DNA from: Lineus longissimus
Lineage: Eukaryota > Nemertea > Pilidiophora > Heteronemertea > Lineidae
Length of the DNA: 64,000 nt
Assembly: GCF_910592395.1 (NCBI RefSeq)
Contig: NC_088308.1
Span: 17,995,501-18,059,500 of the forward strand
Direction of reading: 5' to 3'
Part shown: piece by piece, positions 37,210-59,400 of the stretch
Layout of the letters: each line of letters begins with the position of its first letter
How positions within the stretch are numbered: the stretch's first letter is position 1
Translations under genes and position numbers: made by a program
Notes under the pieces: generated by a model
What the model was told of the DNA's origin: nothing
Databases searched by the model: none
The model's input: the letters and a program-made list of their open reading frames with translations, nothing else

Positions 37210-38444
37210 GTAAGCTATACCTGTTTAACGATTTTGCCTCAGAAAACGAAACTTAACACCGTTCAACAGGAAAGAAATGTTTAGTTATTACCCTTTTGGT
37301 TCACCATACAATCATGGCAGCGGAACGTATGAGAAGGATCCTCTACCCTCGTTTAAACCATGGACCTTACCAACACTGAGCTACGACCACGTTTAATAGG
37401 TGTCCTTCTTCTTCGTCTTCACCGTTCGATTGCTTGCATTTTAGGTGGACGATATTTAGATTTGAACATTCGCCCGCGCTTCTTGTCAGATGGTGCGTGA
37501 TATATATTTGGTAAATATGGCGTCAGAGACGGTGCAACTGTGAACTGAAGATCAAATTATGCAACAAAAAATCCTGATTGTTGACCAATGCCACTTGTTC
37601 AAGTTAAAAGCTACGATAAAAATTATCATTATGAACTACCGAGAGAGCACACATAGCGATATCGAGACTTATTGACCAAGATGCGTTCGCGCCAGGCTTA
37701 CCTTGGACACTGCGTTATTACCGACGCTGGAGGTGGAATAATAGAACGGAAGCGAAAATTAAATAGAAAACTAGCTGCATTAGTGTTGACTCCTCCACTG
37801 CCTGTTGCTCGCTTACTGACTCTGCGTCATTTACAGAGGAATTCAATCCGATACGGACATCGAAGAAAAATATCTACTTTGCAATAATCATCTACATTTT
37901 ATGTGTAGGTAAGCGCGAAATATGAAACAATAATTACTATCAGTGATGATTGCGTCGATACCACATTAGTCTGGATTGATGCCTACAATCATGAAAATAA
38001 AAATAAGAAGCAGCGACTTTCCAAAATAGACCTTGTTTTAATAATCCATCAACAACAACAAAATTAGACGTTTGCATAGAGGTATTATGCATTTACAGAA
38101 AATACATTGTCTAGTCCATTTACGAAAGGACTATAATTTTCCTTCGCTCTACGTACATTAGCAGTTTTATTTTCTACAAAAATTACTTGACACAGAAAAC
38201 GAGAGATTCTAAAAGACATTACAATGTACGCCATTACAACCAAGCATTCAATGTCCAAGGTCACGTGGTAGTCATATGACTAGCAAGCTGTACCAGTCAA
38301 TGCCAGTGCACCAGACGTCCCCTTCCGCGCATGAACGTCAGTTTAATCCACAATATAAACTTTAGAACCGCGACCACTCGCGAAATGGTACCCTCCCTTC
38401 ATGGCACTGTTTTGACAAACATTTCATTTGACATGTTTGCTTGA
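37210..38444 (-). promoter_or_regulatory. ABCC10 3' flank and GPCR-9 promoter
   Basis: An AATAAA on the minus strand (38,166-38,171) about 275 nt past the ABCC10 stop is a plausible polyadenylation signal. TATATAT at 37,501-37,507 could start GPCR-9 transcription. A donor-like GTAAGG (37,370) and acceptor-like TTAAACAG (37,221) outline a possible 5' untranslated exon and 150-bp intron. The spacer block at 37,680-37,930 recurs in the whole array. This is the presumed ancestral ABCC10-receptor junction. Confidence 0.5.
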
Positions 38445-47585
<9,141 letters not shown>

Positions 47586-49649
47586 ATTGTTTTTCAGGAT
47601 GACTGGTTCAATAAGGCCCTATATGCGATTGTCAATGATTGCCACTGCCCAACTGGGGGTTGCACTACGAAAACGATTGGCCAGGTCTTCTTTTCACTCG
47701 CACTCGGTGGACTTCAGGATTTCGCTATCTGAAATGCAGTGGCAAAAAAATGTGACACGTCGAAGGGAAATTTATCACGACAACAAACTAGGAAAAGTAT
47801 CAGAACATTGGGATGGCCAATTACTTATATGCCTTCAATACTTTGTTATTTTGGCGCTACATATCTTGTCCACAAAAATTCGCTAGCATAAAAAGATTTT
47901 TGTTACTCTGGAATGAATAAAGAAAACTAAAACTATCAATCAACACTTAAGGAAAATCGAACATGAAAACGGCTAGAAGCAGTGGGCCTGGTCAAGGTTA
48001 TAGAGACTCACCGTCACCTTTTTCTTTTTCTTCTTCTCATTCGGGTAAACGAACAGCGATTTCTGACTTGGAGTGGGAAACCCCCGGTCTTTAAACCACG
48101 AGTTAATCCGTGCGGCGTATTATGAGTCATATCTGTATGCATGTTACCAAGAGTAATACGACGTAATATTTGTCATCTTCTACTCGATGTAACCCGGGTG
48201 TATAAACAATAAACATGATGAGGTCAGAAGTAAAGAAAATCTACCTCGTCTACCGCATGGTTTGTGTTATAACAGTTGTTATGTTGCTGGAAAACATTGT
48301 GACGATATATTTGTTTTAGGCCCACGTCTTTACTCCTTTGGTTGATCGGGACCAATGACCTTGTCTGGACGAGGAATGTCATTGCTTTTTAACTATTGGA
48401 GCATAGGCCCTTGCAAGGCAGGCACTTCAGGTTCTCTCTTTCACCGTGTGTCAGTACAAGAAGAAGGTACCCCAAATGATACGTTGGGCAGATACCTGAA
48501 GGTCGCTTGTCTATCAAATCTTGCCCCTGGGAAAAAAGAAATACCCTAATTTCCACTCATTAGAGTTTCTGGTGACCCTTTTTCGAATGTACAAATCAAG
48601 AAGTATTAAAACTGGATCCGTACGGGATTTTGATGACAAACACAAATTATCTAGATGAAATCAGTTTCAAGTAACAAATACATATGCAGTTATCAAAGTT
48701 CAGGACGTTTTTATGAATAACCTGATATAAATGTACTAATAAATCCACCTTGAGTACGTTGTCGTTTTATCCTAATCAAACTTTCAGTATGTAGCCAGTA
48801 GACAGCTAATCATGAAGTGTTATGTAAGTTATGACCAACTATTTGGCTAGTCATAGGCTATATTAATCCATGAATTGCGCTGGCACTGGCAATGTTCCAC
48901 CGCTAAAAGTGTCAACAGAAACGCTATTGGTCATATTTAAGGTTAGGGCACTATATTATTAGTACGCGTGGTAGGCCTGCAGGGTAGGCCTACCCTCAAT
49001 TATTCTTTGCGAAACGGTATCGCAGGCTTACCAACGTTTTTAACTTAATCAGTTTGAGTTTTTGTTTTCCATGAAGGAGCGAGCATAAAAACAGATATTA
49101 CGCTTACTTGGTCCTTTTCGGTGCTTCGCTTAGTGGAACACTCCATGACCATAGTCCTTGTTGAATGTTTGCCCAAAAAAAGCACTGCAACCATTAGCCA
49201 GGCCATGGACCGATCTTTAGGTCCGTTCTCAGTGTATCCCAGAGAGATGAATTTCAACCAACATTCAGACGTTAAACAAACTTCATCTTTGACAGTGTTT
49301 CCTTTAGAGGAACACCAGTGTTTCCTTTAGATTAACACCCAGTATTTCCCTATGAGGTACCCCAGCCATCACAGTAAATGTACTTGTTAGTCATCCCTTG
49401 GCTTGGAGAAGCACTCCAAATATCCATTCATTAGTGTTTCTCGGAGAGAACATTCTCGTATAACAGTGGTTTTCAGTACACTCCGCCTCCAAATATTTCA
49501 TGTGATTATGCCGGAGTAGTAAAAAACCATGAATCTCAAACTGGGAATATGCGCCAATGTCGGTCCAAAATTGAAAAATAAATATGACCATCATTCAGAT
49601 ATCTAACTAACTATGTCCCTGTCCCTATTAAAGACTGAGACTGCGAAAA
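47586..49649. other. ABCC10 upstream region, no gene seen
   Basis: Holds the ABCC10 5' untranslated sequence and presumably its promoter, but no TATA or other clear core element stands out. No exon with splice sites and recognisable protein was found on either strand up to the retrotransposon remnant. Confidence 0.5.
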
Positions 49650-50060
49650 TGATGTGGAAGCGAACCAAGCCTTTGGAATGCTCAAGCCTTTCTGGCGGAG
49701 CAAATGCCTACGTAACATCTTGAATATCTATTGGCCTAACAACACCAGCAATTCCGAGAACCAACTGCGTACCAATGACCACTGTGGTAAGAAGGAGGCG
49801 CTGGATGTGGATAGGACATGTCTGCCGTATGCCACCAAACAGCAATACAAGAATCGTCTCACGTTGGACAGCAGACGGCAAGCGGAAAAAAGGTCGCCCA
49901 AGAGAAACGTGGCGACCCTCCGTCGAAAAAGAGATGAAGGCAACTGGAATGACATGGGACAACATTGGCCCAGGATAGGGGGAGATGGTGAGCTCGAGTG
50001 GATGCCTTATGCGCCAATATGGCTCAGAAGAGGATGTCCCCGGCTGTGTTTCCATGACAG
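49650..50060 (+). mobile_element. Decayed non-LTR retrotransposon tail (reverse transcriptase C-terminus)
   Basis: Plus-strand reading gives CLRNILNIYWPNN, then in another frame RRRRWMWIGHVCRMPP, WTADGKRKKGRPRETWRPSV and EKEMKATGMTW, then in a third frame VDALCAN. These are the familiar C-terminal motifs of RTE/CR1-like reverse transcriptases common in marine invertebrates. At least two frameshifts and a stop show that it is dead. Only the 3' part is present. Confidence 0.8.
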
Positions 50061-52509
50061 AAGCACTCCAACTGTCAATCATGCATCGACAGAAAAGATG
50101 AAAGGAAAGACCAATGTACCATAATCATCTATGTTTATTGCGCAGTGTTTTAACACTGACTAGCATAGCACTACAGTAGTATTAAGTGGAATATGAAAGG
50201 GCGATTAAGAAGTGGCCATGCTTTTATTGATACACAGAGAGTTCTCACACACCTCTGGTTGGGGGCTTGTCATTCATCCCTCATATGGTAATATTGAATA
50301 ATTACTTCGTGCCCACTGTATGTTGGGGAGCAGGAGGGCTTTCAAAATGAGGGTCTTGTGCACAAATAGAAAGCATGACCTTTCACAAAAAATACAATTT
50401 AAATCCAATCTTTTTTTTCAACAAAGCAACCTGTTGTTGCAAGTACATGTACAGTAGAATACAACAGACAAATGACAGCGAGGAAATGAAAATCTCCGCA
50501 ATTAAAAACACGTGCAACACATCGTTTTAAACGTAGTACGATATACTTCAGGCAAAACTAGTGATATGAATTACAGGCATTACATGTACATATTAAGAAG
50601 TACAGCCTCGTTGATCAGGCCACCCTATGTTTGACAGTGACATGGGTAATTGTTTTTTCTTTTTCCATCCTCTGTTGATGTGGTGCCCTCAAAGGGGGGC
50701 TATAGGCAGGAGCAGAGGGGCTAATTTGGCCATCTTCAGGTGACTAATATACACAGTATGGGCCCTGGGTCATGTCAGATTCAGCAATAAATGTATTCCT
50801 CGCACAAGCGTGAATCATCTCGACGTACTGTGAGATGTGAAAGACCCCTATTGGCGAATATGTGTAACTTTATCTTGCCTGCCTAGCTGCTGCCTATATT
50901 GTCCCTTTGATGTGGAGTTTTACCGACAGCACACATAGTATCACCATTTTCGACAGCAAGGCTGATATTCACAACTTGTTTGGATGCTAGATCCTGTGCA
51001 GAGATGTCCATTTGGATTGGTAATCCACCATGATAACTTGGACAAGGAATGGTACCAAGTTTGGACCACGTCATCGTCACGAAACCACAATGCACTTCAC
51101 CACAATGACCAAGTGTGCCACATGGATCAAAAATATAACTTGACAACAATTCGACAGTCAAGTTGGCACACTTTTCTGTGACCCTAAACGTCATCTGCAC
51201 AGACTCTTAATATACACAACCAGCTTCAATATGATGCATTCACAGCCAATTTAACATGCATTTTGATGCTCACATTTAAGACATGTTCATACATAATTCG
51301 TTGCGGATCTCAATCTTGCTGTTGAACTGAAATAATTAACTGATTCTCTGCCAGTTTTGTAACATGTCTTGACTGAAATGTAATTTCTCCGTATTTTTTG
51401 TTCTTAGAGTTGCAGTTCAATTTAACATAGACTGACTAGAAAGGTCCGAAATAGGAACTTCACCAGGAACTTTGATTGTTTTAAAGCAGGAAACATGAGG
51501 CAAAAAAGGTATTGTACACTATAAGTAGTAATCAGTCAGTCAAGGATCCCCAAAGGACAAGTTATAGTCTGGACAAAGCTATCCCATCACTCTTGGTGCC
51601 CAAGCTGCTATTAGAGACTGTAATGACCAAATCAGCAGGATACAGCGGCTAACCACTCATGATGGACACCAGACCAGTTAGGGTTCCTTCTTGATATGAG
51701 AACTACCATTTCAGATGTGGGTTATGGTACAATATACAGACAAAATCTAATCCGGAACACATGTACATTTCTCATTCAAACATGCCAAATGAGACAAATA
51801 TCAACACTCCGTTAAAAGAATCCAGTGAAAAGCAGTATCACATATATATCTTGCAATAATCCAGCACAGAGAGAATCAAATATTCACTTCAGGTTACAAT
51901 AATATCAACACGACCAGATCAAGACTAAGAATTTGGAGCTTCGAATTTGGAACTTCAGATATAAAGGAATTAAAATTTCAAACAGGTCACCAGATTTTTC
52001 CCGATTTATAAGCCTAATGAGCCCTATTTGAAGCATGTACTTTGTGACAGAAATCAAGCAACACCCAGCCAATAGCTGCCATAGTCATCATTAAACAGCA
52101 GCCATTATGTAAAACCCCACTATGTCAAAATTTGGTGCCTAATGCTAGATGAGGTGTTGTAGTATTGTTTCCACATTCTTAGTTATCTTGGTCTTCTCTG
52201 CATTATAAGGGAGGCAGTAATCCTTAACCAATTACATCAGCAAAACACTACTCCTATTCTACAAAGTCTCCGACCCTAAAATGGTACAGTGTACAAGGCA
52301 ACGTCTGGTTGGTTCACCAGTCTGAGAAGTTATTTGACATTACCTTCATGTACCATGACCTTCTTGCCTCAAGATTTAAAACTAAACCTGTCTTTATTGT
52401 CGAGGGAGCATGTCGAAATTATTCGGATGCCAAAAAAACAAATACTGTTCATCTGGGGCGAAAAAAAAGGGAACAGATGTTTGTTTCTTTAATTCTGGCA
52501 CGCTAGAAG
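50061..52509. other. Intergenic, no convincing gene
   Basis: AT-rich sequence without recognisable exons, apart from one unexplained open frame at 50,883-51,200 listed separately. Confidence 0.5.
50883..51200 (-). other. Unexplained 105-codon cysteine-bearing open frame
   Basis: Minus-strand frame containing SSYIFDPCGTLGHCGEVHCG and later IPCPSYHGGLPIQ and VVNISLAVENGDTMC. A CAG sits just before the first ATG. The Cys spacing and the final beta-strand-like NISLAVENGDTMC loosely recall ML/GM2-activator lipid-binding proteins, but no partner exon was found and no motif is decisive. Chance open frame or isolated old exon. Confidence 0.2.
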
Positions 52510-52997
52510 TTAACTCTTTGCCTGCCAAACTCGTTCTAGAACGACTGCAACTTCCCACCCGTTTCCTGCCAAACTCGTTCCAGAACGATATTATTAGTTC
52601 TCCGTCATAACACCAGAGGTCATGTCGGTACTGAACCTGGAAATGGTTTGATGTGTTAGGCTTCCATGCAGACGATGGTCTGCTCATTCTATGCATGCAT
52701 TTCGTTACTTCATCAAGTGAAACTGGCGGGAAAAACCACATGTTTCCTGCTGATAGAAGCAAAACCTGCAAAGTACCCCTCTGCAAAGGTGATTGTTTCA
52801 ATGACTACCATGGAAAAAAGCAGTACAACTAATTTGTAGGTGAAAGAGTAAGCTGAAACAAAGAAAATCAAACAGGTTTCAAGGATATATGTCTTCTTGT
52901 TGTTTTTTTTAAATTATTGAAAATCTGGTAAAAATAGTGAAATCGTGGCAAACTGGGGGATATTAATTAAAAATAGCTGTGGCAGGGAAAGAGTTAA
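52510..52997. mobile_element. piggyBac-like MITE
   Basis: Begins TTAA CTCTTTGCCTGCC and ends GGCAGGGAAAGAG TTAA: 13-bp inverted ends with one mismatch, flanked by TTAA, the target duplication characteristic of piggyBac elements. The 480-bp interior has no intact transposase. Confidence 0.7.
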
Positions 52998-54655
52998 GAA
53001 AGTTTATGAAAATTGAGACGGTCACAAAACCAGAGAGAAGTTTATAAAGGAAGACAGTATATCAGAGACATAAATCAGGTGCTGACTGTACATACATGAT
53101 TGACACAACGGTAAGAAACCCAGAATTGCATGTACGTGTAGTGAAATTTGATCGAAACACAACTTGATTATAATATGTATCGGTAGGGCCTAGTTGTTCA
53201 AGAAGGTTCGTCACTCAGTTGGTGTTAGCTTCAACTTGACATTACCCTTATGTCTAATTGGTGATAATGCCAGTGAGTGTGACTGAACTTACCTTGTTTT
53301 AAACAACTGGGGCCTGGAAATTTGTTCAGTGGTTTAAACAATAGGTGTGGAGTTTTCTTTGTACATACACCACTGAGTGGATTTCCGTATATGAGATGTT
53401 TCGAAAGCTGCAGTTTCTTTCACCATAGACATGATACATTGAAACATCACCTCAGTTGAACAATTCAGTTGTGTATGCAAAGAGAATTCCTTTCCTCCTA
53501 CAGAATGTAACAAAAAAACGGTACAATTCGCTGCGTCGTCATCAAATATGAGGCCACGCATTATACAGTGAACACAAATTTTATACCGCAATGCTTTGCA
53601 GTAGCGGTACAAGCACATGTGAGACTAATCTTGGTGATTTAAAAAAACTAAATGCATAAAATATATTACAAGATTACCAAAAATCATGATTGTTCCAGCC
53701 ACAACGATTTTAAGAAAAAATAGTGTACCGGAAACTAATAAAAAAATTTTTTAATTGCAAGATCAGATCACCCCTATCAAAAATGTAAGTTTGCTGCGCA
53801 AAGCTCTTTGTTTTGGGGGAAAAAATTATGAAATCAGTAAGTTATTAATGAACAATCTCGATCCCTTAACTTCCAAACTAATCAAGTAACTATACAACTC
53901 ACCCGTACAGTGTGGTCATTTATACAAGTATAACTTGATACATAACACAGTTTCAATATAGCTCAAGGAAGCCACTCACTCAATCACTCCGTCAACTGGA
54001 CATGTCCATGCCAACTCTGCCACCAGGTCACGGAACTGAGAAGAAAAAGAATTACGGACGAAAACAAACTCAACATCGCCCAAGGTTTTGCCCCTAAAAG
54101 GCTTAACTGGACCAAAGAGTGCCCTGTATCCTAACCTCTACCCAAGCAGTCTTTAATTTCTACTCTAAAAGGGCTCTCGGCAAACAGCTGCCATTAAACT
54201 TAAACCTCAATCAAAACTAGGCCATGACAAATATAGATATCCTGTGACCAACGCCTTGAACAGAATGAGAAAACACAATCCACTCCAATGAGACTACATG
54301 GAAAATCAAAACAAAAGCCTCATCAAGCACATTTTGTCAACATTCATAGACATGCATGTACAATACCAACAAGACCAATATTTTTAAATGAGCACATTTT
54401 TCTCTAATTGCAATCTTTTGACAAAAGAATTACAACCAGGTGAAAAGTTGTCAATAAGCAATCCGTACTTCTTTTGAAAAATCCTAGATTTTTTTATCAG
54501 AACCTCATGAAAAAATCAACTCAATGATCAATTACCAAGACTGTGACACTGAATAATGCCCTCATATTTTTTTCAAACATACTAATATCATGTTTTATGA
54601 CTTGTCATCCCCAATGAAGGTCTGGTGGAGGAATCGGTGATATTATATTTTCAGG
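52998..54655. other. Intergenic, no gene seen
   Basis: AT-rich sequence with only short open frames. A possible acceptor plus short frame at 53,995-54,040 was considered for the LITAF gene and rejected. Confidence 0.5.
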
Positions 54656-54815
54656 GAAACTTCCCTTAGCGGACAGCTCCGTTTAAGCAGGAGAACCTCT
54701 TCAGCAGGGACAGTGATTTTTGTCCCAAATTTGTCGTTTTAATACAATACAATTTGACCTCTGTAATCAGGACATATCCTAATAAGGACAACACTTGTTC
54801 GTAGTTCATATAACT
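54656..54815. mobile_element. Diverged pogo-like MITE copy
   Basis: Shares with 55,028-55,203 the phrases CTTCCCTTAGCGGACA, CAATTTGACCTCTG.AATCAGGACA and AATAAGGACAACACTTGT. An older, more diverged member of the same family. Confidence 0.55.
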
Positions 54816-55027
54816 TTGTTTATTGCCTTTCAGCCGCAATAGTGTTATACCACTTTCACAGAACATGCTGAAGCATGGGAGGTCCTTCATCGAACTTGAA
54901 GAGGCGAAATTATTGTCTAATTTCAAAAGAAGACAAATGATTGAAATTCTCTTCTAAGTTTGAATAAGTATACAGCCGTTATTCCTAAACCCCTATGAAT
55001 TTCAGTCGGGGTACAATTAGACATATA

Positions 55028-55203
55028 CAGTAGAACCTCCCTTAGCGGACACCTCTCTATCAAGGACAACCTCTCTATTAAGGACACTGGTTGTGGACCC
55101 AAATTGGTTGTTTTCATTCAATTTGACCTCTCATATCAGGACACCACTCTATTAAGGACAGCATTTGTCAGTCCCGAAGGTGTACTTAATAGAGAGGTTC
55201 TAC
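55028..55203. mobile_element. pogo/Tc1-like MITE
   Basis: Starts TA-CAGTAGAACCTC and ends with its complement GAGGTTCTAC. Internal CTCTCTATTAAGGACA phrases are repeated and appear inverted near the right end (CTTAATAGAGAGG). Typical of short mariner/pogo-type elements. Confidence 0.65.
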
Positions 55204-55412
55204 AATTGAGAGTTAATACACTGTAAGTAACATATATGATACAGCCTATCCAGGCATTAGAAAAGAATCATGCAGTACACTACCAATATATCGACAAGTA
55301 TCAAACGGGTGAACACTTGCTTTTAGTCATCAATGTATTTTATAACTATTTCTATACATATCAAAATTTCATTAGAGTGATTACAATGGCCTGTACATAA
55401 TATGTTATGATG

Positions 55413-55552
55413 CAGGCACGAGAGTACTTAGATCCTGAAATCCTGAAACCACTTTTTAAGCCTGAAATTACAGTACCTAATGGAATTATGCATTAGGTAA
55501 TTATGACTAAAAGTCTAAATTCAGTCTATAGCCTGAAGACTCTCGTGCCTGA
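55413..55552. mobile_element. 140-bp MITE with CAGGCACGAGAGT ends
   Basis: Left end CAGGCACGAGAGT and right end ACTCTCGTGCCTG are complementary apart from spacing; ATGATG flanks both sides (one base offset on the right). The interior is a hairpin-like ACCTAAT...ATTAGGT. Confidence 0.7.
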
Positions 55553-55822
55553 ATGATGCTGGGGATCAAATATATTATAAATCAAACAAAAGGCCACAAA
55601 CTAACCCCAGCCTACTAACAACTCTTTTTCGTTTCTAAATTCACACGGAGAGATATTGATGATACTGGATAGTATGAACACTAGCGAAGTGGCATCGACG
55701 TCACAACACTTGCGCCCACCTGCTAATTTTTGTACAAACACAGATACTGTTGTTCACATTGTGGAATATGAACTAGATGTCTTTCAGATATCACTTGAAT
55801 CAGATCACCATTTGTATCATTA

Positions 55823-55908
55823 TTAACCTTTCCCCCAAATTTCCCTGTGTGGACTCTTCTAGTTAGTGCAAAGGAAGAGTCCAGTCAGGAATGCGAGGGT
55901 GAAAAGGT
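55823..55908. repeat. Small foldback sequence
   Basis: Ends TTAACCTTTCCCCC and GGGTGAAAAGGTTA are roughly complementary. Inside, TGGACTCTTC and GAAGAGTCCA form a perfect 10-bp hairpin stem. Probably a miniature DNA element remnant. Confidence 0.45.
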
Positions 55909-56438
55909 TATATCCATCAAAAATTATTGTCAACTCAATACCAGTAGACAAATCCTAGACGACTTCAATTGATGATTGGTACAATAATAATGATGATGAT
56001 TAATTGCAACAAAATGTGTATTAGTGTATTTTTTAAAACACTGGAATATTTTCTTGATTACTGACTGCATTATTTTCAAGTATTCTAGTGCCAATTCTAT
56101 CAGATCTTAGTGTACAATGATTTAAATCTGGTGTACAAAGGTCACAAAAGATGTATTCATTGCACACCCAATGCATTGCCATTAGTGCTTATTACAGATG
56201 TACTGCACCTGTTCAGCAGTGCCTTTAATGTGCAAAATTGCCACTGTTGCCATCAAGGTGCAAAATTGCCAAAATTGCACTCAATATCTCATATCATATT
56301 TCATCAATCTAGGATTTGTGTAGTAGTTTTTACCAGAAATTATTTCTTCGGTAAAATAATCACTCATTACATTTCCAAAATAACCGTGTTTGATTCCACG
56401 ACGACTCGAAGCATCTCAACGCTCGCGGCTAGGCCACC

Positions 56439-59400
56439 TTATAAACGGCTCCAGCGAGATATAGTTTGGTGACAGTTTGGGCAGGAATGAATCACATCCT
56501 TGGCTCCATCAACACAGAAGGGGATCAAGCAACATCCAAGATCACATCTGAAAGTAAACAGAAAGTGTTAGGCCATGCTAATTTGATCGTTGGGTTGATT
56601 TCCACTGTAGAACATGTGAACAGGTTCTGCCCAGCGCTAACAATAACATTTGTGACTTCACAGCAGTGTCACATTGCCGGGGGACTTGGTGATGTCACAG
56701 CATAATACGCTAAGCAGCGGACCTTGCCATGTGGTGTGCCAGTAAAGAAAGACATCACTCCAAATAGAGGCAGGACATTTTGGGAGAAGGGTAATTTTTC
56801 TCATGTGGTTAAATATGATAATATAAACCCCACAATGGCAGGAATTGGTCTCGACATTTTAATTCTAAATTCACGTTTTATTTTAGATAAACAATACCTT
56901 TATATGTATTTGTTTAAAATGTGATAAGTACATTCTCTCAGGCCACAATTCCCAGGGGTGGCCTGCTTATTAAGATGGAAGACCTGCCTGATTACACAAG
57001 ATTCCTGGCAAGTTCAGAAGTTGATTCCTCAAGCAGTGTATATCATATAATTCATGGTAAGAGAAGGGTACAATGCAAGAGCTTACAGTTACACAGAATG
57101 AACATAGGTGGCACTCATTCAACTCTGCGATTTTTATTTTTTTACAGCTGTTTATAAATCAATATAACCGATTAATGAGATAATGAATAGTTAGCGAACA
57201 ATGAATCATCGCCTGACTTGGGTGTGGTTACTCTAAAATGATAATTCTAAACAGTTCTGACCCAACAAATTGTTAAATGCCAGTGTAATATCAATGATAT
57301 TTGAAACATTCTCTATTCTGCACAAATAATGGGGTCAAGCGCATTACGTATTTCTCAGAATTTGGGCCACAATGTCAGTTCATCAGTAAGGAAGTAGCTC
57401 TCAGATTGATAACAGAACACACTCCTATTAGAGTACTGGCAGCGAACTGTACGGAAATAGTCGGGAACTTGTTTTTATAAGCATTTATTACATTACAATG
57501 TCTTGGATACATCATTCATCAAAATGATCAAATTTGTGCGTAGAAATGTAACATTCCAAAAAAAAGCTACTCACCCAATCCAGAAGAGGATGCAGCAAAT
57601 GAGCCAGGCCATGGATCCCGACTCGTAAACCGTTGCCGTCATAATGTTGGCCTGACAATGAGGGCAAACTGTTTGGACCGAAGTTTCACGGAACTGCTGC
57701 ACGACGACCTGCGCTGTAGGCTGCTGCGCGACAACAACTGTCGTCCCAGGTTGTCCTGAAATGAATCAAAGCGGGTTGAATAAGGAGCTTTAAATGCAAA
57801 AAAAGATTATATGCCTTTAGGTAAAATCACTTGCCACAGAAACCTGCGATTATATCGAAGAAATACTTATGGAACATCACAGAAATGAGAGTTTCTTGTC
57901 GCACGCAGGACTTAGAATGACGTCTGCAGACCAGTAGCACTATAGATATGACCTTATTACATACCACCAGCATAGCCTTGAGGCTGGTAAGTTGCAGGTG
58001 GTGGCCCTCCTTGGGGGTAACCCTGTGGGGGTGGTCCTCCAGGATACCCTCCTTGTTGCGGGGCTGGGTAGCCCTGTTGGGGCGGTGGTCCGCCGGGGTA
58101 GCCTCCCTGTTGTGGTGGTGGTCCGCCTGGGTAGCCTCCCTGTTGTGGTGGATAACCTTGTGGTGGATAACCTGAAACAAAAACTTGCATCTTTGGTATC
58201 ATGAAAAATCTTTAAACCCAAAAAGATGTCGACTATCAAATGTCTACATGTAGTACTAGTTTTGCTTCAGTCCTGGTGGCAAAGCCAAGGATCAGATTGA
58301 ACAAAACGCCTTGGACACTGGTTACAATGTTTCATTTTGAAAATGGATTATGTCTTGCCTCTTTTGTACCGAATTGGTTTTTGTGACACAACCAATTTCA
58401 GAATGATTTGTCCAACCAGGTATACATGTAGTAACGTGTTGTGCAACATGCAGATGTAACGTGTTGTGCAACATGTAATGTGTTGTGCAACATGTAGATG
58501 TAATGTGTTGTGCTACATACAACAGCCATAAATGTAGACGACAACAAAAGAGGCATGATCCTAAAAGACAAAGGTGTTGAATGTCCAATAATTTGACCAA
58601 TATTGATAGGGTCATCAAAAATTAAATCATATTTCAAACACTTTGCAAAATAATTCAAGGTGAGACACTCGATAGGGGCCATCCTTAAAGTGTGTACACA
58701 TCAAACTGCACTGGGGATTTTGAGAGCCCCCCCCCCCCCCCCCTGTACGCACGTTTATGATTTAGGTCAAAATGTACAGGTGTATGCATTTTCCCCAAAA
58801 TTCCAAGACCCACCCCTCCCCCTTCAGTGCGTACATACTAAATCAATGGTTGGCCCCATACTGTATGGGTGTGGTTCACTGTAGCCTAAGGTGTAGAATC
58901 ATCCCCTGCAATCTTTGCTTGTCAGATATTATGCTACATTTTACTTTTAGCGTACAAATGAGAATGTTTTTAAATCTATCATCCGTACTGACATTTTACA
59001 GGCTGTGCTGACTTTCAGAACACTTCACGCTCCTGAACAAAGCATTGAAACGACTATGAGAGAAGTCTGAAGTACCTGATTTCATTTTAAAATGCTGAAA
59101 AAGCCAAACGACTGAGGATCTAAATACACAAACAAAAAGTATTGAGTGCAAACGTTTGACTGTATTACAATGTATGTAAAACACATGTATTTCAATTCAA
59201 GTTGAATTGAAATACATGTAGAACTACACAGCAAAATACAGACCAAAAATTTCATCAAAATCTCCGGCTGACCTAGGTAAAATGAATCTTGGTCATTCGT
59301 ATGAAATCACCATAATCGACGACATAATTTTTTGCCAATCAGTTGTATTGTAGGTCTACCAACTTCAAAATGGTGTTGTCTGTCGGCAATTTAAAACGTA

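Noticed and set aside
49045-49257. Minus-strand frame with SMAWLMVAVLFLG, resembling the LITAF exon SMAWLICCILFWIG.
   Set aside because: Likeness is confined to about 14 nt around TCCATGGCCTGGCT; there are no CxxC pairs or matching splice sites. Probably chance.
52394-52801. 135-codon minus-strand frame overlapping the piggyBac-like MITE.
   Set aside because: No transposase motif is recognised and it crosses the element boundary, so it is not a coherent gene.
53995-54040. Acceptor-like TTTTTCTTCTCAG followed by a short minus-strand frame, considered as the last exon of the LITAF-like gene.
   Set aside because: It would give a tail without the second CxxC. The segment 56,439-56,547 encodes GCDLGCCLIPFC...CPNC in the right phase with a good acceptor and is clearly the true last exon.
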